Origin: Acidobacteriota bacterium
GTDB taxonomy: Bacteria; Acidobacteriota; Terriglobia; Bryobacterales; Bryobacteraceae
Length of the DNA: 64,000 bases
NCBI GenBank assembly: GCA_018268715.1
Contig: JAFDVZ010000015.1
Span: forward strand, 288,635-352,634
Direction of reading: 5' to 3'
How positions within the stretch are numbered: the stretch's first letter is position 1; every line of letters starts with the position of its first letter. Below, in pieces: positions 18,113 to 26,250 of this stretch. Below the pieces are notes generated by a model. That model was not told where the DNA came from, made no database searches, and saw nothing but the letters and a program-made list of their open reading frames with translations. A program made the translations under genes and the position numbers.

Positions 18113-19689
18113 TGGGCCAGCCGCTTCTTCAACGCCTCGATGATCCAGCGGTCGCGCTCTTCAAGCAGGCCGGCCTTGTCCAGCGCGTTCGCCGCTTCCA
18201 GCCCACGCTCGGCGTACCGCCGGTCATCGCTCACGCCCGCGATCTTCGCCAGCATCACCAGCAGGTCGCGCTTCCACCCGGCATTAGCGCCGTCGTGCTT
18301 CACCATGGCCTCTCGCAGGGCGAGCCCATCCCGGTACGCGGCAGCCGCCGCATCGCGCTCGTTCTTCGCCGACAGACCGTCGCCGATCTTCTCGTAGGCC
18401 ACGGAAGCGCCGCGCTGCAGATCCCAGTTGGAGCCGTCGCGCGCCGTCAGCGTCTTCAGGATCTTCAACTCCTCGCGATACTCCGCGACGCCCTCGTCCA
18501 GCTTGCCAGTGACGAGCAGCATGTTGCCCATCTTCTCGTGGCTGACCGCGAGGTCCCGTTGCGCCGTCGCGCTTTCGGGATCGTGCTCCGCCAGCAATCC
18601 CCGAATGCCCAGCGCGCCGCGATGCAGGTTCAGCGCCTCGTCATTGTCGCCCAGCGCCATCAGCGCGTCGCCCGCGCGCTCCATGCCCGTCGCCAGGCTG
18701 CGTTGACGGAACACGCTCCGCGGCTCGGCGACAAACAGCGATTGCAGGATCACCAGCGCGCTGCCGTACGCCGTCGACGCCCCTTCCCAATCCTGCTTGG
18801 CCGCGAACAGATTGCCGATGCGCGAATGCGCCATCGCGACCTCGTACTGCAGATCGGAATCGGCGGGATTGCTTTCCGAAAGATTCTGGGCCAGTTGGTA
18901 GTACCGCAGGTAGGCGTCCACCGCTCCGCCCCCATCGCCTTGCGCGGCCAGCACGTCGCCCAACTCGCGGGAAGCCGACGCCCGCTCACGATCGTTCGAC
19001 GCCGTCCGCGCCGCACGCTCCGCCGCCCGCCGGGCGTCCGTCAGCCTGCTGGCGTTGCGATATAGCGCCGCCAGTTCCGCCCAGTCCGCGTGCACTCCGG
19101 GATCGAGCCGCGTAACCTCTTCGTACCGCGCGATCGCCTGCGAAGTGCTGAGCTTGCCTCGCGCCCGCGCCTGCAACGCCAGCAGCGCGATCCGGCGCCC
19201 GTCGGACGCGCTCTCGATATCGGCCCGCTTCCGCCGCGCCGCATCCCGCCCGCGCCGCAGATCGTCGAGAATCGAAAGCGCACCCGTCTCATCGCCCGAA
19301 TTGAAGCGCGCCAATGCCGCCGCGCCCTCACTCGTCGAGGCAATGTTCTGCACCGCATCGCGGAACACGGCGATCTCCTGCGCATAAGCGCGATCGCGTC
19401 CGGCCAACTCCGCGACGTACTTCTCCTCGCTCGCCGTGAGCGCCGCCCGCAGAGCCGCATTCGCCGCCCGTCCGGCGCCGGTCTCGCCGCGCAGCCGCTC
19501 GATCTCCGCACGCTGGGCGCGCAGCTTCGCATCGGCGCTCCGTTCGGCGGCCGCCTGCGTCGCCGAAGCCGCGTACAGCGCCGCTGCCACCTCTGCCCGA
19601 GCGTCCACCGACCCGCCGCCCGGCTGTCCGCCAGCCGCGGCCAACGCGCCAACCAACGCCGGCGCCACAACGGTCCAGGCCCATTTCAT
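18109..19689 (-). CDS. TPR-repeat protein with N-terminal anchor and coiled coil
   Basis: 526 residues. An N-terminal hydrophobic segment (MKWAWTVVAPALVGALAAAGG) is a signal or anchor; Ala/Arg/Glu-rich coiled coil follows (about 28-115); then TPR-like helical repeats (about 145-500) with recurrent KxGDxLxAxGxxxxAxxxYR patterns. It overlaps the TIR gene by 4 bases, so the two are made together, and both carry a single membrane segment. A membrane-bound sensor/effector pair is an attractive inference, not shown. A hairpin lies just before its ATG. Confidence 0.8.
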   Translation of the reverse strand: MKWAWTVVAPALVGALAAAGGQPGGGSVDARAEVAAALYAASATQAAAERSADAKLRAQRAEIERLRGETGAGRAANAALRAALTASEEKYVAELAGRDRAYAQEIAVFRDAVQNIASTSEGAAALARFNSGDETGALSILDDLRRGRDAARRKRADIESASDGRRIALLALQARARGKLSTSQAIARYEEVTRLDPGVHADWAELAALYRNASRLTDARRAAERAARTASNDRERASASRELGDVLAAQGDGGGAVDAYLRYYQLAQNLSESNPADSDLQYEVAMAHSRIGNLFAAKQDWEGASTAYGSALVILQSLFVAEPRSVFRQRSLATGMERAGDALMALGDNDEALNLHRGALGIRGLLAEHDPESATAQRDLAVSHEKMGNMLLVTGKLDEGVAEYREELKILKTLTARDGSNWDLQRGASVAYEKIGDGLSAKNERDAAAAAYRDGLALREAMVKHDGANAGWKRDLLVMLAKIAGVSDDRRYAERGLEAANALDKAGLLEERDRWIIEALKKRLAQ

Positions 19690-19693
19690 AACG

Positions 19694-19723
19694 CTGCGGG
19701 CGCGGCCCTCGCCCCGCCCGCAG
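19694..19723 (-). promoter_or_regulatory. Hairpin at the start codon of the TPR gene
   Basis: CTGCGGGCG (19694-19702) and CGCCCGCAG (19715-19723) are perfect 9-base arms with a 12-base loop. On the minus strand the stem ends four bases before the ATG at 19689, where the ribosome-binding site should be. No T-run follows, so translational control or mRNA stability is more likely than termination. Confidence 0.5.
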
Positions 19724-19746
19724 ACATTATCGCGCGTGAGCGGCCA

Positions 19747-20652
19747 TCAGCGGTGCTTGATGAACGACCCTTCGTTCAACTCGCGCATCGCCTGCCGCAA
19801 CTCCTCCTGCGTATTCATGACGATCGGGCCGTACCAGGCCACCGGTTCCTCCAGCGGCTTGCCGGACACCAGCAGGAACCGTATGCCTTCCGGCCCCGCC
19901 TCCACCACCACTTCATCGCCGCGGTCGAACAGGACCATCGAGTGATTCCGCGCGTCATACACCGGCTCGGCGGCCGGATCCGCCGCCTGCTCAGTCAACA
20001 CCGCGCGAGGATCCGACGAATCGCGAAACGCGCCGGAGCCCGCAAACACATACGCGAACGCATTCCGGTCGATGTCGACTTTCAGGCGTTTCCTCTTGCC
20101 CGGCGGCACGGAAACATCCAGATAGTTGGGATCCGCCGCGACGCCCTCCACCGGACCCCGCTTGCCCCAGAACTCGCCGCAGATCACGCGGATCTGCGTG
20201 CCGTCATCGTCGGTCACCTCCGGAATCGCCGCCGAAGGAATGTCCTGATACCGCGGATCGGTCATCTTCAGGCGCGACGGCAGGTTCGCCCACAATTGGA
20301 AGCCGTGCATGCGTCCCTGCGGATCGCCCTTGGGCATCTCCTGGTGCAGGATGCCGCTGCCCGCCGTCATCCACTGGACGTCGCCGGCCCCCATCGTGCC
20401 CTTGTTGCCCAAGCTGTCGCCGTGCTCCACAGATCCGGCCAGCACATAGGTGATGGTCTCGATGCCGCGGTGCGGATGCCACGGGAACCCGGCCAGGTAA
20501 TCGGCCGGGTTATCGTTGCGGAAGTCGTCGAACAGCAGGAACGGGTCGAAATCCCGAGTCTTGCCGAAGCCGAAGGCGCGTTCAAGCTTCACGCCCGCGC
20601 CTTCCATCGTGCTCTGCGTGTGCAGCGTTTTTCGTATCGGACGGAGCGACAT
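19747..20652 (-). CDS. Pirin-family bicupin
   Basis: 301 residues. Two cupin domains in the pirin arrangement; the first holds the metal site in WHPHRGIETITYVLAG and HGDSLGN...MTAGSGILHQEMP, and the C-terminal domain ends EEPVAWYGPIVMNTQEEL as in bacterial pirins. Some pirins have quercetin dioxygenase activity; others act as redox-sensing co-regulators. The gene follows the YceI gene by 43 bases with a GGAGG ribosome site at its start, and both are probably under the MarR-type regulator at 21303. Confidence 0.92.
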   Translation of the reverse strand: MSLRPIRKTLHTQSTMEGAGVKLERAFGFGKTRDFDPFLLFDDFRNDNPADYLAGFPWHPHRGIETITYVLAGSVEHGDSLGNKGTMGAGDVQWMTAGSGILHQEMPKGDPQGRMHGFQLWANLPSRLKMTDPRYQDIPSAAIPEVTDDDGTQIRVICGEFWGKRGPVEGVAADPNYLDVSVPPGKRKRLKVDIDRNAFAYVFAGSGAFRDSSDPRAVLTEQAADPAAEPVYDARNHSMVLFDRGDEVVVEAGPEGIRFLLVSGKPLEEPVAWYGPIVMNTQEELRQAMRELNEGSFIKHR

Positions 20653-20695
20653 AGAACCTCCTCGAATTTCCTCAGGGGCGGCCGCCGCCCCGCGT

Positions 20696-21226
20696 TCAGG
20701 CCTTCACAAACTCTACGTCAAGCGTGATGGTGACTTCCTCGCCCACCAGAATCCCGCCGGTTTCGAGCGCGGCGTTCCAGGTGAGTCCGAAGTCCTTCCG
20801 GTTGATCTTGGTCACCGCCGAAAGACCGATGCGCGTCGAGCCCCACGGGTCCTTGGCGGGCGGCGTCGGACCTTCCACCTTGAACACGACCTCACGCGTC
20901 ACGCCGTGGATGGTCAACTCGCCGGTCGCCGCCACCTCGTCCTCGCCCGTGCGCTTCACGCCCGTCGAACGGAACTGGAGCGACGGATATTTCTCGACAT
21001 CGAAGAAGTCGGCGCTGCGCAGGTGCGCGTCACGTTGCGGCTCGCGCGTATTCACAGTGGATGCGTCGATCGCCGCCTCCACCTTCGAATTGGCGATGTC
21101 GCCTTCGTCCAGCGTCAGCGCGCCGGTCAATCCGGTGAACTGGCCCTTCACGTTGGTGATCATCATGTGCTTCACTTTGAACTCGGCCGTCGAGTGGGCC
21201 GGATCCAGATTCCAGGTAGTGGTCAT
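20696..21226 (-). CDS. YceI-family lipid-binding protein
   Basis: 176 residues covering one whole YceI lipocalin-like barrel: WNLDPAHSTAEFKVKHMM at the start and KDFGLTWNAALETGGILVGEEV at the end are the family hallmarks. It has no signal peptide, so this copy should stay in the cytoplasm, unlike E. coli YceI. YceI proteins bind polyisoprenoids or long-chain lipids. It lies between the MarR and pirin genes, with a MarR-operator-like site 36-53 bases upstream of its start. Confidence 0.92.
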   Translation of the reverse strand: MTTTWNLDPAHSTAEFKVKHMMITNVKGQFTGLTGALTLDEGDIANSKVEAAIDASTVNTREPQRDAHLRSADFFDVEKYPSLQFRSTGVKRTGEDEVAATGELTIHGVTREVVFKVEGPTPPAKDPWGSTRIGLSAVTKINRKDFGLTWNAALETGGILVGEEVTITLDVEFVKA

Positions 21227-21261
21227 TGTCTTCGTCCTTTCACTTCGGTTAGATGCGTTTT

Positions 21262-21279
21262 AACGATATTCGTTGCAAC
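21262..21279 (-). promoter_or_regulatory. MarR-type operator upstream of the YceI gene
   Basis: Read on the minus strand the site is GTTGCAACGAATATCGTT. It matches the site in front of the MarR gene at 15 of 18 positions, and both have internal dyad symmetry. Lying 36-53 bases before the YceI start, it can overlap the promoter. Confidence 0.65.
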
Positions 21280-21302
21280 AACAATGGGGCCGGCGAAAAC
21301 CC

Positions 21303-21761
21303 TCACGCCGGCTCCTTCCGGCACGCCGCCAGCAGTTCCCGCAGCGTCCGCAACCGTTCGGCCCCCAGATGTCCCATCAAGGACCGGTGCATGGCCCGAA
21401 CCGGTTCATCCAGCTTCTCCAACAGATCCAGGCCCTCCTCGCTGATGCGAGTCAGCACCACACGGCGGTCCTGCGTGTCCCGCCCACGTGCGATCAAACT
21501 CCGGCGCTCCATCCGGTCGAGCAGCCGCGTGATGTCCGGATCCCGCGAGATCATCCGGTTGCCGATCTCCCCGCACGTCAGCCCATCCGGACTGCCGCGC
21601 AGGATGCGAAGCACGTTGTACTGCGCGGGCGATAGGTCGTCGCTCTTCAGCAGTTGGGTCAACGGCCGGGACAGCATCTCGGTCGTGCGGACCAGGTCCA
21701 GGTACACCGTTTCCTCGAGGATCGCCGCGCGCCGTGGGGCGGCCTCCGTCTTCGCCTTCAT
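21303..21761 (-). CDS. MarR-family transcriptional regulator
   Basis: 152 residues, normal MarR length. The winged helix spans about residues 45-115: LSPAQYNVLRILRGSPDGLTCGEI, the recognition helix region RDPDITRLLDRMERRSLI, and the wing with RDTQDRRVVLTRIS. It carries one Cys in the winged helix (LTCGEI) and another near the C-terminus, which could sense redox or electrophiles. It begins the module MarR-YceI-pirin. An operator-like palindrome just before its own start suggests autorepression. Confidence 0.92.
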   Translation of the reverse strand: MKAKTEAAPRRAAILEETVYLDLVRTTEMLSRPLTQLLKSDDLSPAQYNVLRILRGSPDGLTCGEIGNRMISRDPDITRLLDRMERRSLIARGRDTQDRRVVLTRISEEGLDLLEKLDEPVRAMHRSLMGHLGAERLRTLRELLAACRKEPA

Positions 21762-21776
21762 GAGTCGATAATATCC

Positions 21777-21794
21777 GTTGTAACGAATATTGTC
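21777..21794 (+). promoter_or_regulatory. MarR-type operator at its own promoter
   Basis: GTTGTAACGAATATTGTC lies 16-33 bases upstream of the MarR ATG. A larger imperfect palindrome runs 21771-21790 (ATATCCGTTG / TAACGAATAT, 8 of 10 pairs). The region is AT-rich against a GC-rich background. Confidence 0.65.
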
Positions 21795-21812
21795 AACACA
21801 TATGTTCCCGCC

Positions 21813-23018
21813 CTACCGTGACGCCTGCACGTTCTCCGAAATCAACCGCTCCACCGTCTCCGTCACCTCATGCTCCAGCTTCGTGTGGAACTCCCCGCTC
21901 GCCTTCGCCGCAAACCCGGCGTGAATCGCCTTCACCTTCCCATCCCGCCCAACGAAAAACGTGGTCGGCCACGAGTTCAGATTCTCCGCCTGCGGGACTT
22001 TCTCCGCCAACTGGTCCGGTTCGCCCGCCAGCAGATACGTATAGTCGATCGCGTAGTTGCGCAGGAACGCCCGCAGCCGCGAAGGATCCTTCAACTGCTC
22101 CGTCTCCTCGAAATCCAGCGCGACAATCTCCAGCCCCAACGCCCGGTACTTGCGGTACAGCGCCTCCAGAAACGGCGCCTCATCGTGACAGTTCGGGCAC
22201 CAACTCCCCGTGACGTTCACCAGCAGCACCTTGCCCTTGAACCGAGCGTCGCCGTTCGAAACCAGCCTCCCCTCAAGGTCCGGGAAACTGAACCGGAACG
22301 GCTCATCCGGATCCTTCATGCGAGTGTGCCGCGAAGGATCCGCCGGCTCCGCCAACCGTTGCGCCCGAGCCGCGCTGGGCCGGATGGCCCCCAGCGTCTT
22401 CGCACCCTGCGCATTCCGCAACGTCAGTTCGAGCGCGCCCTCCCGCGGCGCGACCTCCAACACCAGCGGCCTAGCGCCCGAAAAATGGCTCAACAGGAAC
22501 TTCCCGTCCTGATAGGAGCCCGTCAGCGCCCCCGTATCGCCATCCACGCGCAGAATCGCCGCCGCCACCTCCGCGCCGGACTGCCGCACAATCAGCCGCC
22601 ACGCGCGCTCGCCCTTCGGACTCTCCGTGGGAATCTCCCAAACCCCAGCGATATCCGGCGCCTCGCCCATCCGCGCCGCAGCCGCGTGCCGGACCGCCTC
22701 AAACCCGTTCACCGTGCGAGCCGGATTGCCGTACGTCCCCTTGATCCTGCCATCCTCCACCGTCGCCTCCAGCCGCGTCGCGTAGTGGCTGAAGTTGAGC
22801 AGCAGCGAATTTCCGGCCAGCCGGCCGCCGGTCGACGTCACCCGTTCATCGCCATTGAAGAAGGAGCCCTGGACGTTCCCATCCCGCTCCTCGATCTCGA
22901 AGCGGAACGGCACATCGGCCCCCTTGGCGTGCAAAACGCCGTCCCAAAGTCCGGTAAGCGGCTGGCCGGACGCAGCGGCGGCCGCCAACATCGCGCTGAC
23001 TGCAAGACGAATATACAT
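21813..23018 (-). CDS. TlpA-like thioredoxin-fold protein with N-terminal extension
   Basis: 401 residues from ATG 23018, where the signal peptide MYIRLAVSAMLAAAAASG begins; an ATG at 23054 would put 12 residues before it. The first 230 residues form beta-rich repeats (GLWDGVL..., GVWEIPT...) that I do not assign to a family. The C-terminal thioredoxin fold holds SWCPNC, a WCxxC active site of the TlpA/ResA type, and the cis-Pro segment SWPTTFFVG. Such proteins reduce or exchange disulfides in the periplasm. It lies 51 bases upstream of the MarR gene on the same strand. Confidence 0.87.
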   Translation of the reverse strand: MYIRLAVSAMLAAAAASGQPLTGLWDGVLHAKGADVPFRFEIEERDGNVQGSFFNGDERVTSTGGRLAGNSLLLNFSHYATRLEATVEDGRIKGTYGNPARTVNGFEAVRHAAAARMGEAPDIAGVWEIPTESPKGERAWRLIVRQSGAEVAAAILRVDGDTGALTGSYQDGKFLLSHFSGARPLVLEVAPREGALELTLRNAQGAKTLGAIRPSAARAQRLAEPADPSRHTRMKDPDEPFRFSFPDLEGRLVSNGDARFKGKVLLVNVTGSWCPNCHDEAPFLEALYRKYRALGLEIVALDFEETEQLKDPSRLRAFLRNYAIDYTYLLAGEPDQLAEKVPQAENLNSWPTTFFVGRDGKVKAIHAGFAAKASGEFHTKLEHEVTETVERLISENVQASR

Positions 23019-23027
23019 AGGATCCTG

Positions 23028-23045
23028 GACAATAGTACCATTGTC
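23028..23045. promoter_or_regulatory. Palindrome upstream of the TlpA-like gene
   Basis: GACAAT-AGTACC-ATTGTC has perfect 6-base arms and ends 10 bases before the ATG at 23018. It could be an operator or a short RNA hairpin in the leader. No regulator is obvious. Confidence 0.35.
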
Positions 23046-23081
23046 TATCGACATTATCCAGTATCCCGCGCGAACACCCGT

Positions 23082-23810
23082 TCACCGGTACATCGAAGGG
23101 TACAGCCCATGCACCCCAGCCGCGAAAACCGGCCAGTATATGTAATCGAACAGCTTCCAGCACACCAGCAGCAGCACAAACCCGTACGACCGTATCCCAT
23201 GCGCGAAACGGTCCCACCGCGACGCCATCGACGCGGGCATCAGCAGCGCGATGGCGCTGAACCCGTCAAGCGGCGGCACGGGCAGCAGGTTGAACACCCC
23301 CAACAGCAGGTTCAGTGAAAACAGCACACTCAGAAACCGCGCCAGCACGTCCGCCATGCCCGCGTGCACCGGCTCCACCAGATTCAACGAACTCAACCGC
23401 TCCGGCGCCTGCAACACGCCCGCCGCGATCCCCACATGAATCAGCACGCCCGCCACGACTACCAGCGCGAAGTTAGCCGCCGGCCCGGCCAGCGACATCC
23501 ACGCCGCCCTCCGAGGAAACCGCTGCTGCCATCGCGGATCGTACGGAGCGCTCGCCCACCCGATCATCGCCCCGCCCGTCAACAAAGCCAGCAGCGGAAC
23601 CATCACCATGCCGAACGGCTCCCGCCGTATATGCGGAATCGGATTCAGCGACACCTGTCCCGCTTCGAAGGCCGTCATGTCCCCGCCCAACTTCGCCGCC
23701 AGCGCGTGCGCCGCCTCATGGCACGTGGTCGAAAACAAAAACACCACGTAACGTATTAATCCCAGTGCGAGCAGTTCCGGAGTCAAGTCCACCCTCCTAT
23801 CCTCGCCCAA
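23082..23810 (-). CDS. Site-2-protease-type M50 zinc metallopeptidase
   Basis: 242 residues with about five to six membrane helices. The zinc motif HEAAH (His31-His35) is in the first helix and Asp182 of NLLPVPPLDG in a later one, which is the complete M50 catalytic set. No PDZ or CBS domain is present, so this is the compact form seen in many bacteria. It probably cleaves a membrane-embedded substrate. It is divergent from the small protein gene at 23859. Confidence 0.88.
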   Translation of the reverse strand: MGEDRRVDLTPELLALGLIRYVVFLFSTTCHEAAHALAAKLGGDMTAFEAGQVSLNPIPHIRREPFGMVMVPLLALLTGGAMIGWASAPYDPRWQQRFPRRAAWMSLAGPAANFALVVVAGVLIHVGIAAGVLQAPERLSSLNLVEPVHAGMADVLARFLSVLFSLNLLLGVFNLLPVPPLDGFSAIALLMPASMASRWDRFAHGIRSYGFVLLLVCWKLFDYIYWPVFAAGVHGLYPSMYR

Positions 23811-23858
23811 ACAGAATTCCCGCCGAACCCAGCCGGCAACCGGTCATAATCGTAGTTC

Positions 23859-24095
23859 ATGCTCAAGATCGGAACTCTCCGCTGGAAGGGGCGTTGCGGC
23901 CGTCACCCGATGTACGATCCAGCCGAAGGAGAAGGCGCCATTCGCGGAGGCTGCACGCGCTGCCAGGCCCTGCTCGAAATCCACCGGCAGCACCTCCGCC
24001 TGGTCGAAATGATGCGCGCGTTCGGCCCGGCGCGCGAAAAGCCCGTCAAACCCGCCCGCCTTCTCGACGAATTCCAACCGAGCCTGTTCGACTAG
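23859..24095 (+). CDS. Small conserved-looking protein with paired cysteines
   Basis: 78 residues: MLKIGTLRWKGRCGRHPMYD at the start, later GGCTRCQALLEIHRQHLRLVEMM, ending in a basic tail and DEFQPSLFD. Cys13 with His16 and the pair CTRC could bind one zinc, followed by an amphipathic helix. It reads like a real coding sequence, since codon use agrees with its neighbours and the motif spacing is regular, and I have a weak memory of similar stand-alone proteins. It precedes the S9 peptidase gene by 8 bases and is probably co-transcribed. Function unknown. Confidence 0.6.
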   Translation: MLKIGTLRWKGRCGRHPMYDPAEGEGAIRGGCTRCQALLEIHRQHLRLVEMMRAFGPAREKPVKPARLLDEFQPSLFD

Positions 24096-24103
24096 AGGCC
24101 CCC

Positions 24104-26140
24104 ATGCGTCTACTCCTCCCCATGCTCCTTGCCGTCACCGCCCTCGCGGCGCCCAAGCGTCCCGTCACCCATGAAGACATCTGGCTGATGAAGCGCACCG
24201 GCGAACCCGTCGTCAGCCCCGACGGCCGGTCCATCGTCTTCACACTCACTGAGCCCGACTACGACGCCGCCAAACAGTGGACCGATCTCTGGCTCGTCCC
24301 CGCCGACGGCTCCGCGCCCGCCCGCCGCATCACGCACACCAGGGGCGCCGAAAACGGCGTCGCCTGGTCGCCCGACGGCTCGCGTCTCGCGTTCTCCGCC
24401 AAGCGCGAAGGCGACGAAGCCCCGCAGATCTACATCCTGCCCCTCACCGCCGGCGGCGAAGCCGAGCGCGTCACCAGCGCGCCGCTAGGCGCCTCGAACC
24501 CGCAATGGCGCCCGGACGGCAAAGCGATTCTCTTTGAGAGCGATTACGACCCCATCGCCGCCGAACGCAAGGCCCGCAAGTGGAACGCCCGCATCTACGA
24601 CACGTTCCCCATCCGCTATTGGAACGCCTGGCTTGACGAGAAAAAGCCGCACGTCTTCGTTCAACCCCTCACGCCCGGCGCGCCCGCCGTCGACCTGATC
24701 GCCGGATCGCACCTCGTGAATTCCCCAGGATTCGCCGGCGTCTTCCGCACCTCCGGAGGACAGGCGCTCGAAGCCGTGTGGACGCCCGACGGCCGGTCCG
24801 TCGTATTCACGGCCTTCGTCAATCGCGACGAGACGATGTCGGCCGAAACAGAATCGCACCTGTTCGTCGTCCCGGCCGAAGGCGGAGAGCCGAAGCAGAT
24901 CACCGCCCGCGGCCAGTCCTTCTCCGATCCGAAATTCTCGCCGAAGGGCGACGCCCTGTTCGCGCTCCACCAGAAGCTGCCTGAACGCGGCGGCCGTCTC
25001 TACTCGCTCAGCCGCCTGGCGCGATTCGCCTGGCCCGCCGCCGGCCAACCAGCCCTGATCACCAACTCCTGGGACCGCTCCGTCTCCTCGTTCTCCATCT
25101 CGCCCGACGGTGCGACCCTCTACATCGCGGCCGGCGACGACGGCTTCGACCAACTGTTCCAGGTCCCCGCGGCAGGCGGCGCCGTGAAGCGCCTGTTCGC
25201 GGTCGATCGCGGCGCCTACTCCGACGTGCGGCCCGTTGCGGGAGGCCTGGCCGCCCGCTTCCAAACCTCCATCCAGCCGCCCGAAATCGTCCTGCTGAAG
25301 AACGGAGCCGCGCCCTACACGCTTCTCACCAACTTCAACGGGGAGCGCCTGGCCGCCATCGACGCGCCGGACGCCATCCACTTCTGGTTCACCGCCAAAA
25401 ACGGCAAGCGCATCCACAACGTGATGGTCCTGCCGCCGAACTTCGACAAGGACAAGAAGTACCCGCTCGTCATCTTCCCCCACGGCGGGCCGAACTCCAT
25501 GTCCACCGACGCCTTCTCGCAGCGCTGGAATAATCACCTGCTCGCCTCGCCCGGCTACGTGGTGCTCGAAACCAACTACACCGGCTCCACCGGCTTTGGC
25601 GAAAAGTTCGCCGACGACATCGAACGCGACGTGCTGCGCGGCCCCGCCCAGGAGATCCTGGAAGCCATCGACGAGGCGGCGAAGCGCTACCCCTACATCG
25701 ACAAATCCCGCCAGGCGGCCGCGGGCGCCAGCTACGGCGGCTATCTCATGAACTGGTTCGAAGGCCACGCCACGCAGTTCAAATGTCTGGTGAACCACGC
25801 GGGCGCCATCAATAACGAGTCGCAGTACGGCGCGAACGACGGCGGCCTGGGCCGCGAACTCCGCATGGGCGGGCCCATCTGGGAGAAGGGCGGCCAGTGG
25901 AACGATCAGAGCCCCATCCGCTACTCGGGCTCCTTCCAAACCCCCATGTTGATCACGCAAGGCGAGCTGGATTTCCGCGTCCCCCTCAACGAAAGCATGA
26001 CCACGTTCAAGATCCTGCAGCGCCGCAAAGTGCCCACGCGCCTGGTCGTCTTCCCCGAAGAGGGCCACTGGATCCTGCGCGGCGAAAACAGCCGCAAGCA
26101 CATGGAGGAGGTGCTCGCCTGGCTAAAAGCGTACCTGTAG
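24104..26140 (+). CDS. S9-family prolyl oligopeptidase (acylaminoacyl-peptidase-like)
   Basis: 678 residues from ATG 24104, with a signal peptide (MRLLLPMLLAVTALAA); the frame is open far upstream but that part is Arg/Pro-rich nonsense. An N-terminal beta propeller (about 25-410, WSPDGSRLAFSAKR and similar PD40-like blades) is followed by the alpha/beta hydrolase domain: Ser543 in GASYGGYL, Asp623 in GELDFRVP, His655 in EEGHW. It should cut short peptides after Pro or release acylated N-terminal residues in the periplasm. It is the first large gene of an operon with 26251, 26769 and 27539. Confidence 0.93.
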   Translation: MRLLLPMLLAVTALAAPKRPVTHEDIWLMKRTGEPVVSPDGRSIVFTLTEPDYDAAKQWTDLWLVPADGSAPARRITHTRGAENGVAWSPDGSRLAFSAKREGDEAPQIYILPLTAGGEAERVTSAPLGASNPQWRPDGKAILFESDYDPIAAERKARKWNARIYDTFPIRYWNAWLDEKKPHVFVQPLTPGAPAVDLIAGSHLVNSPGFAGVFRTSGGQALEAVWTPDGRSVVFTAFVNRDETMSAETESHLFVVPAEGGEPKQITARGQSFSDPKFSPKGDALFALHQKLPERGGRLYSLSRLARFAWPAAGQPALITNSWDRSVSSFSISPDGATLYIAAGDDGFDQLFQVPAAGGAVKRLFAVDRGAYSDVRPVAGGLAARFQTSIQPPEIVLLKNGAAPYTLLTNFNGERLAAIDAPDAIHFWFTAKNGKRIHNVMVLPPNFDKDKKYPLVIFPHGGPNSMSTDAFSQRWNNHLLASPGYVVLETNYTGSTGFGEKFADDIERDVLRGPAQEILEAIDEAAKRYPYIDKSRQAAAGASYGGYLMNWFEGHATQFKCLVNHAGAINNESQYGANDGGLGRELRMGGPIWEKGGQWNDQSPIRYSGSFQTPMLITQGELDFRVPLNESMTTFKILQRRKVPTRLVVFPEEGHWILRGENSRKHMEEVLAWLKAYL

Positions 26141-26250
26141 CCAAGAAGCCGGCCAGCCGCACGCCGCCCGACATCATCGACGACCTGACGCCGCAATCGC
26201 GCCTGAACACGTCGGCGAAAATCGAGGACGCGCGCATCGAAGGCCTCGAC

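Noticed and set aside
18112-19065. Plus-strand frame of 317 codons opposite the TPR gene
   Set aside because: Arg/Leu/Gln-rich shadow; the TPR gene shows regular repeats and is coupled to the TIR gene.
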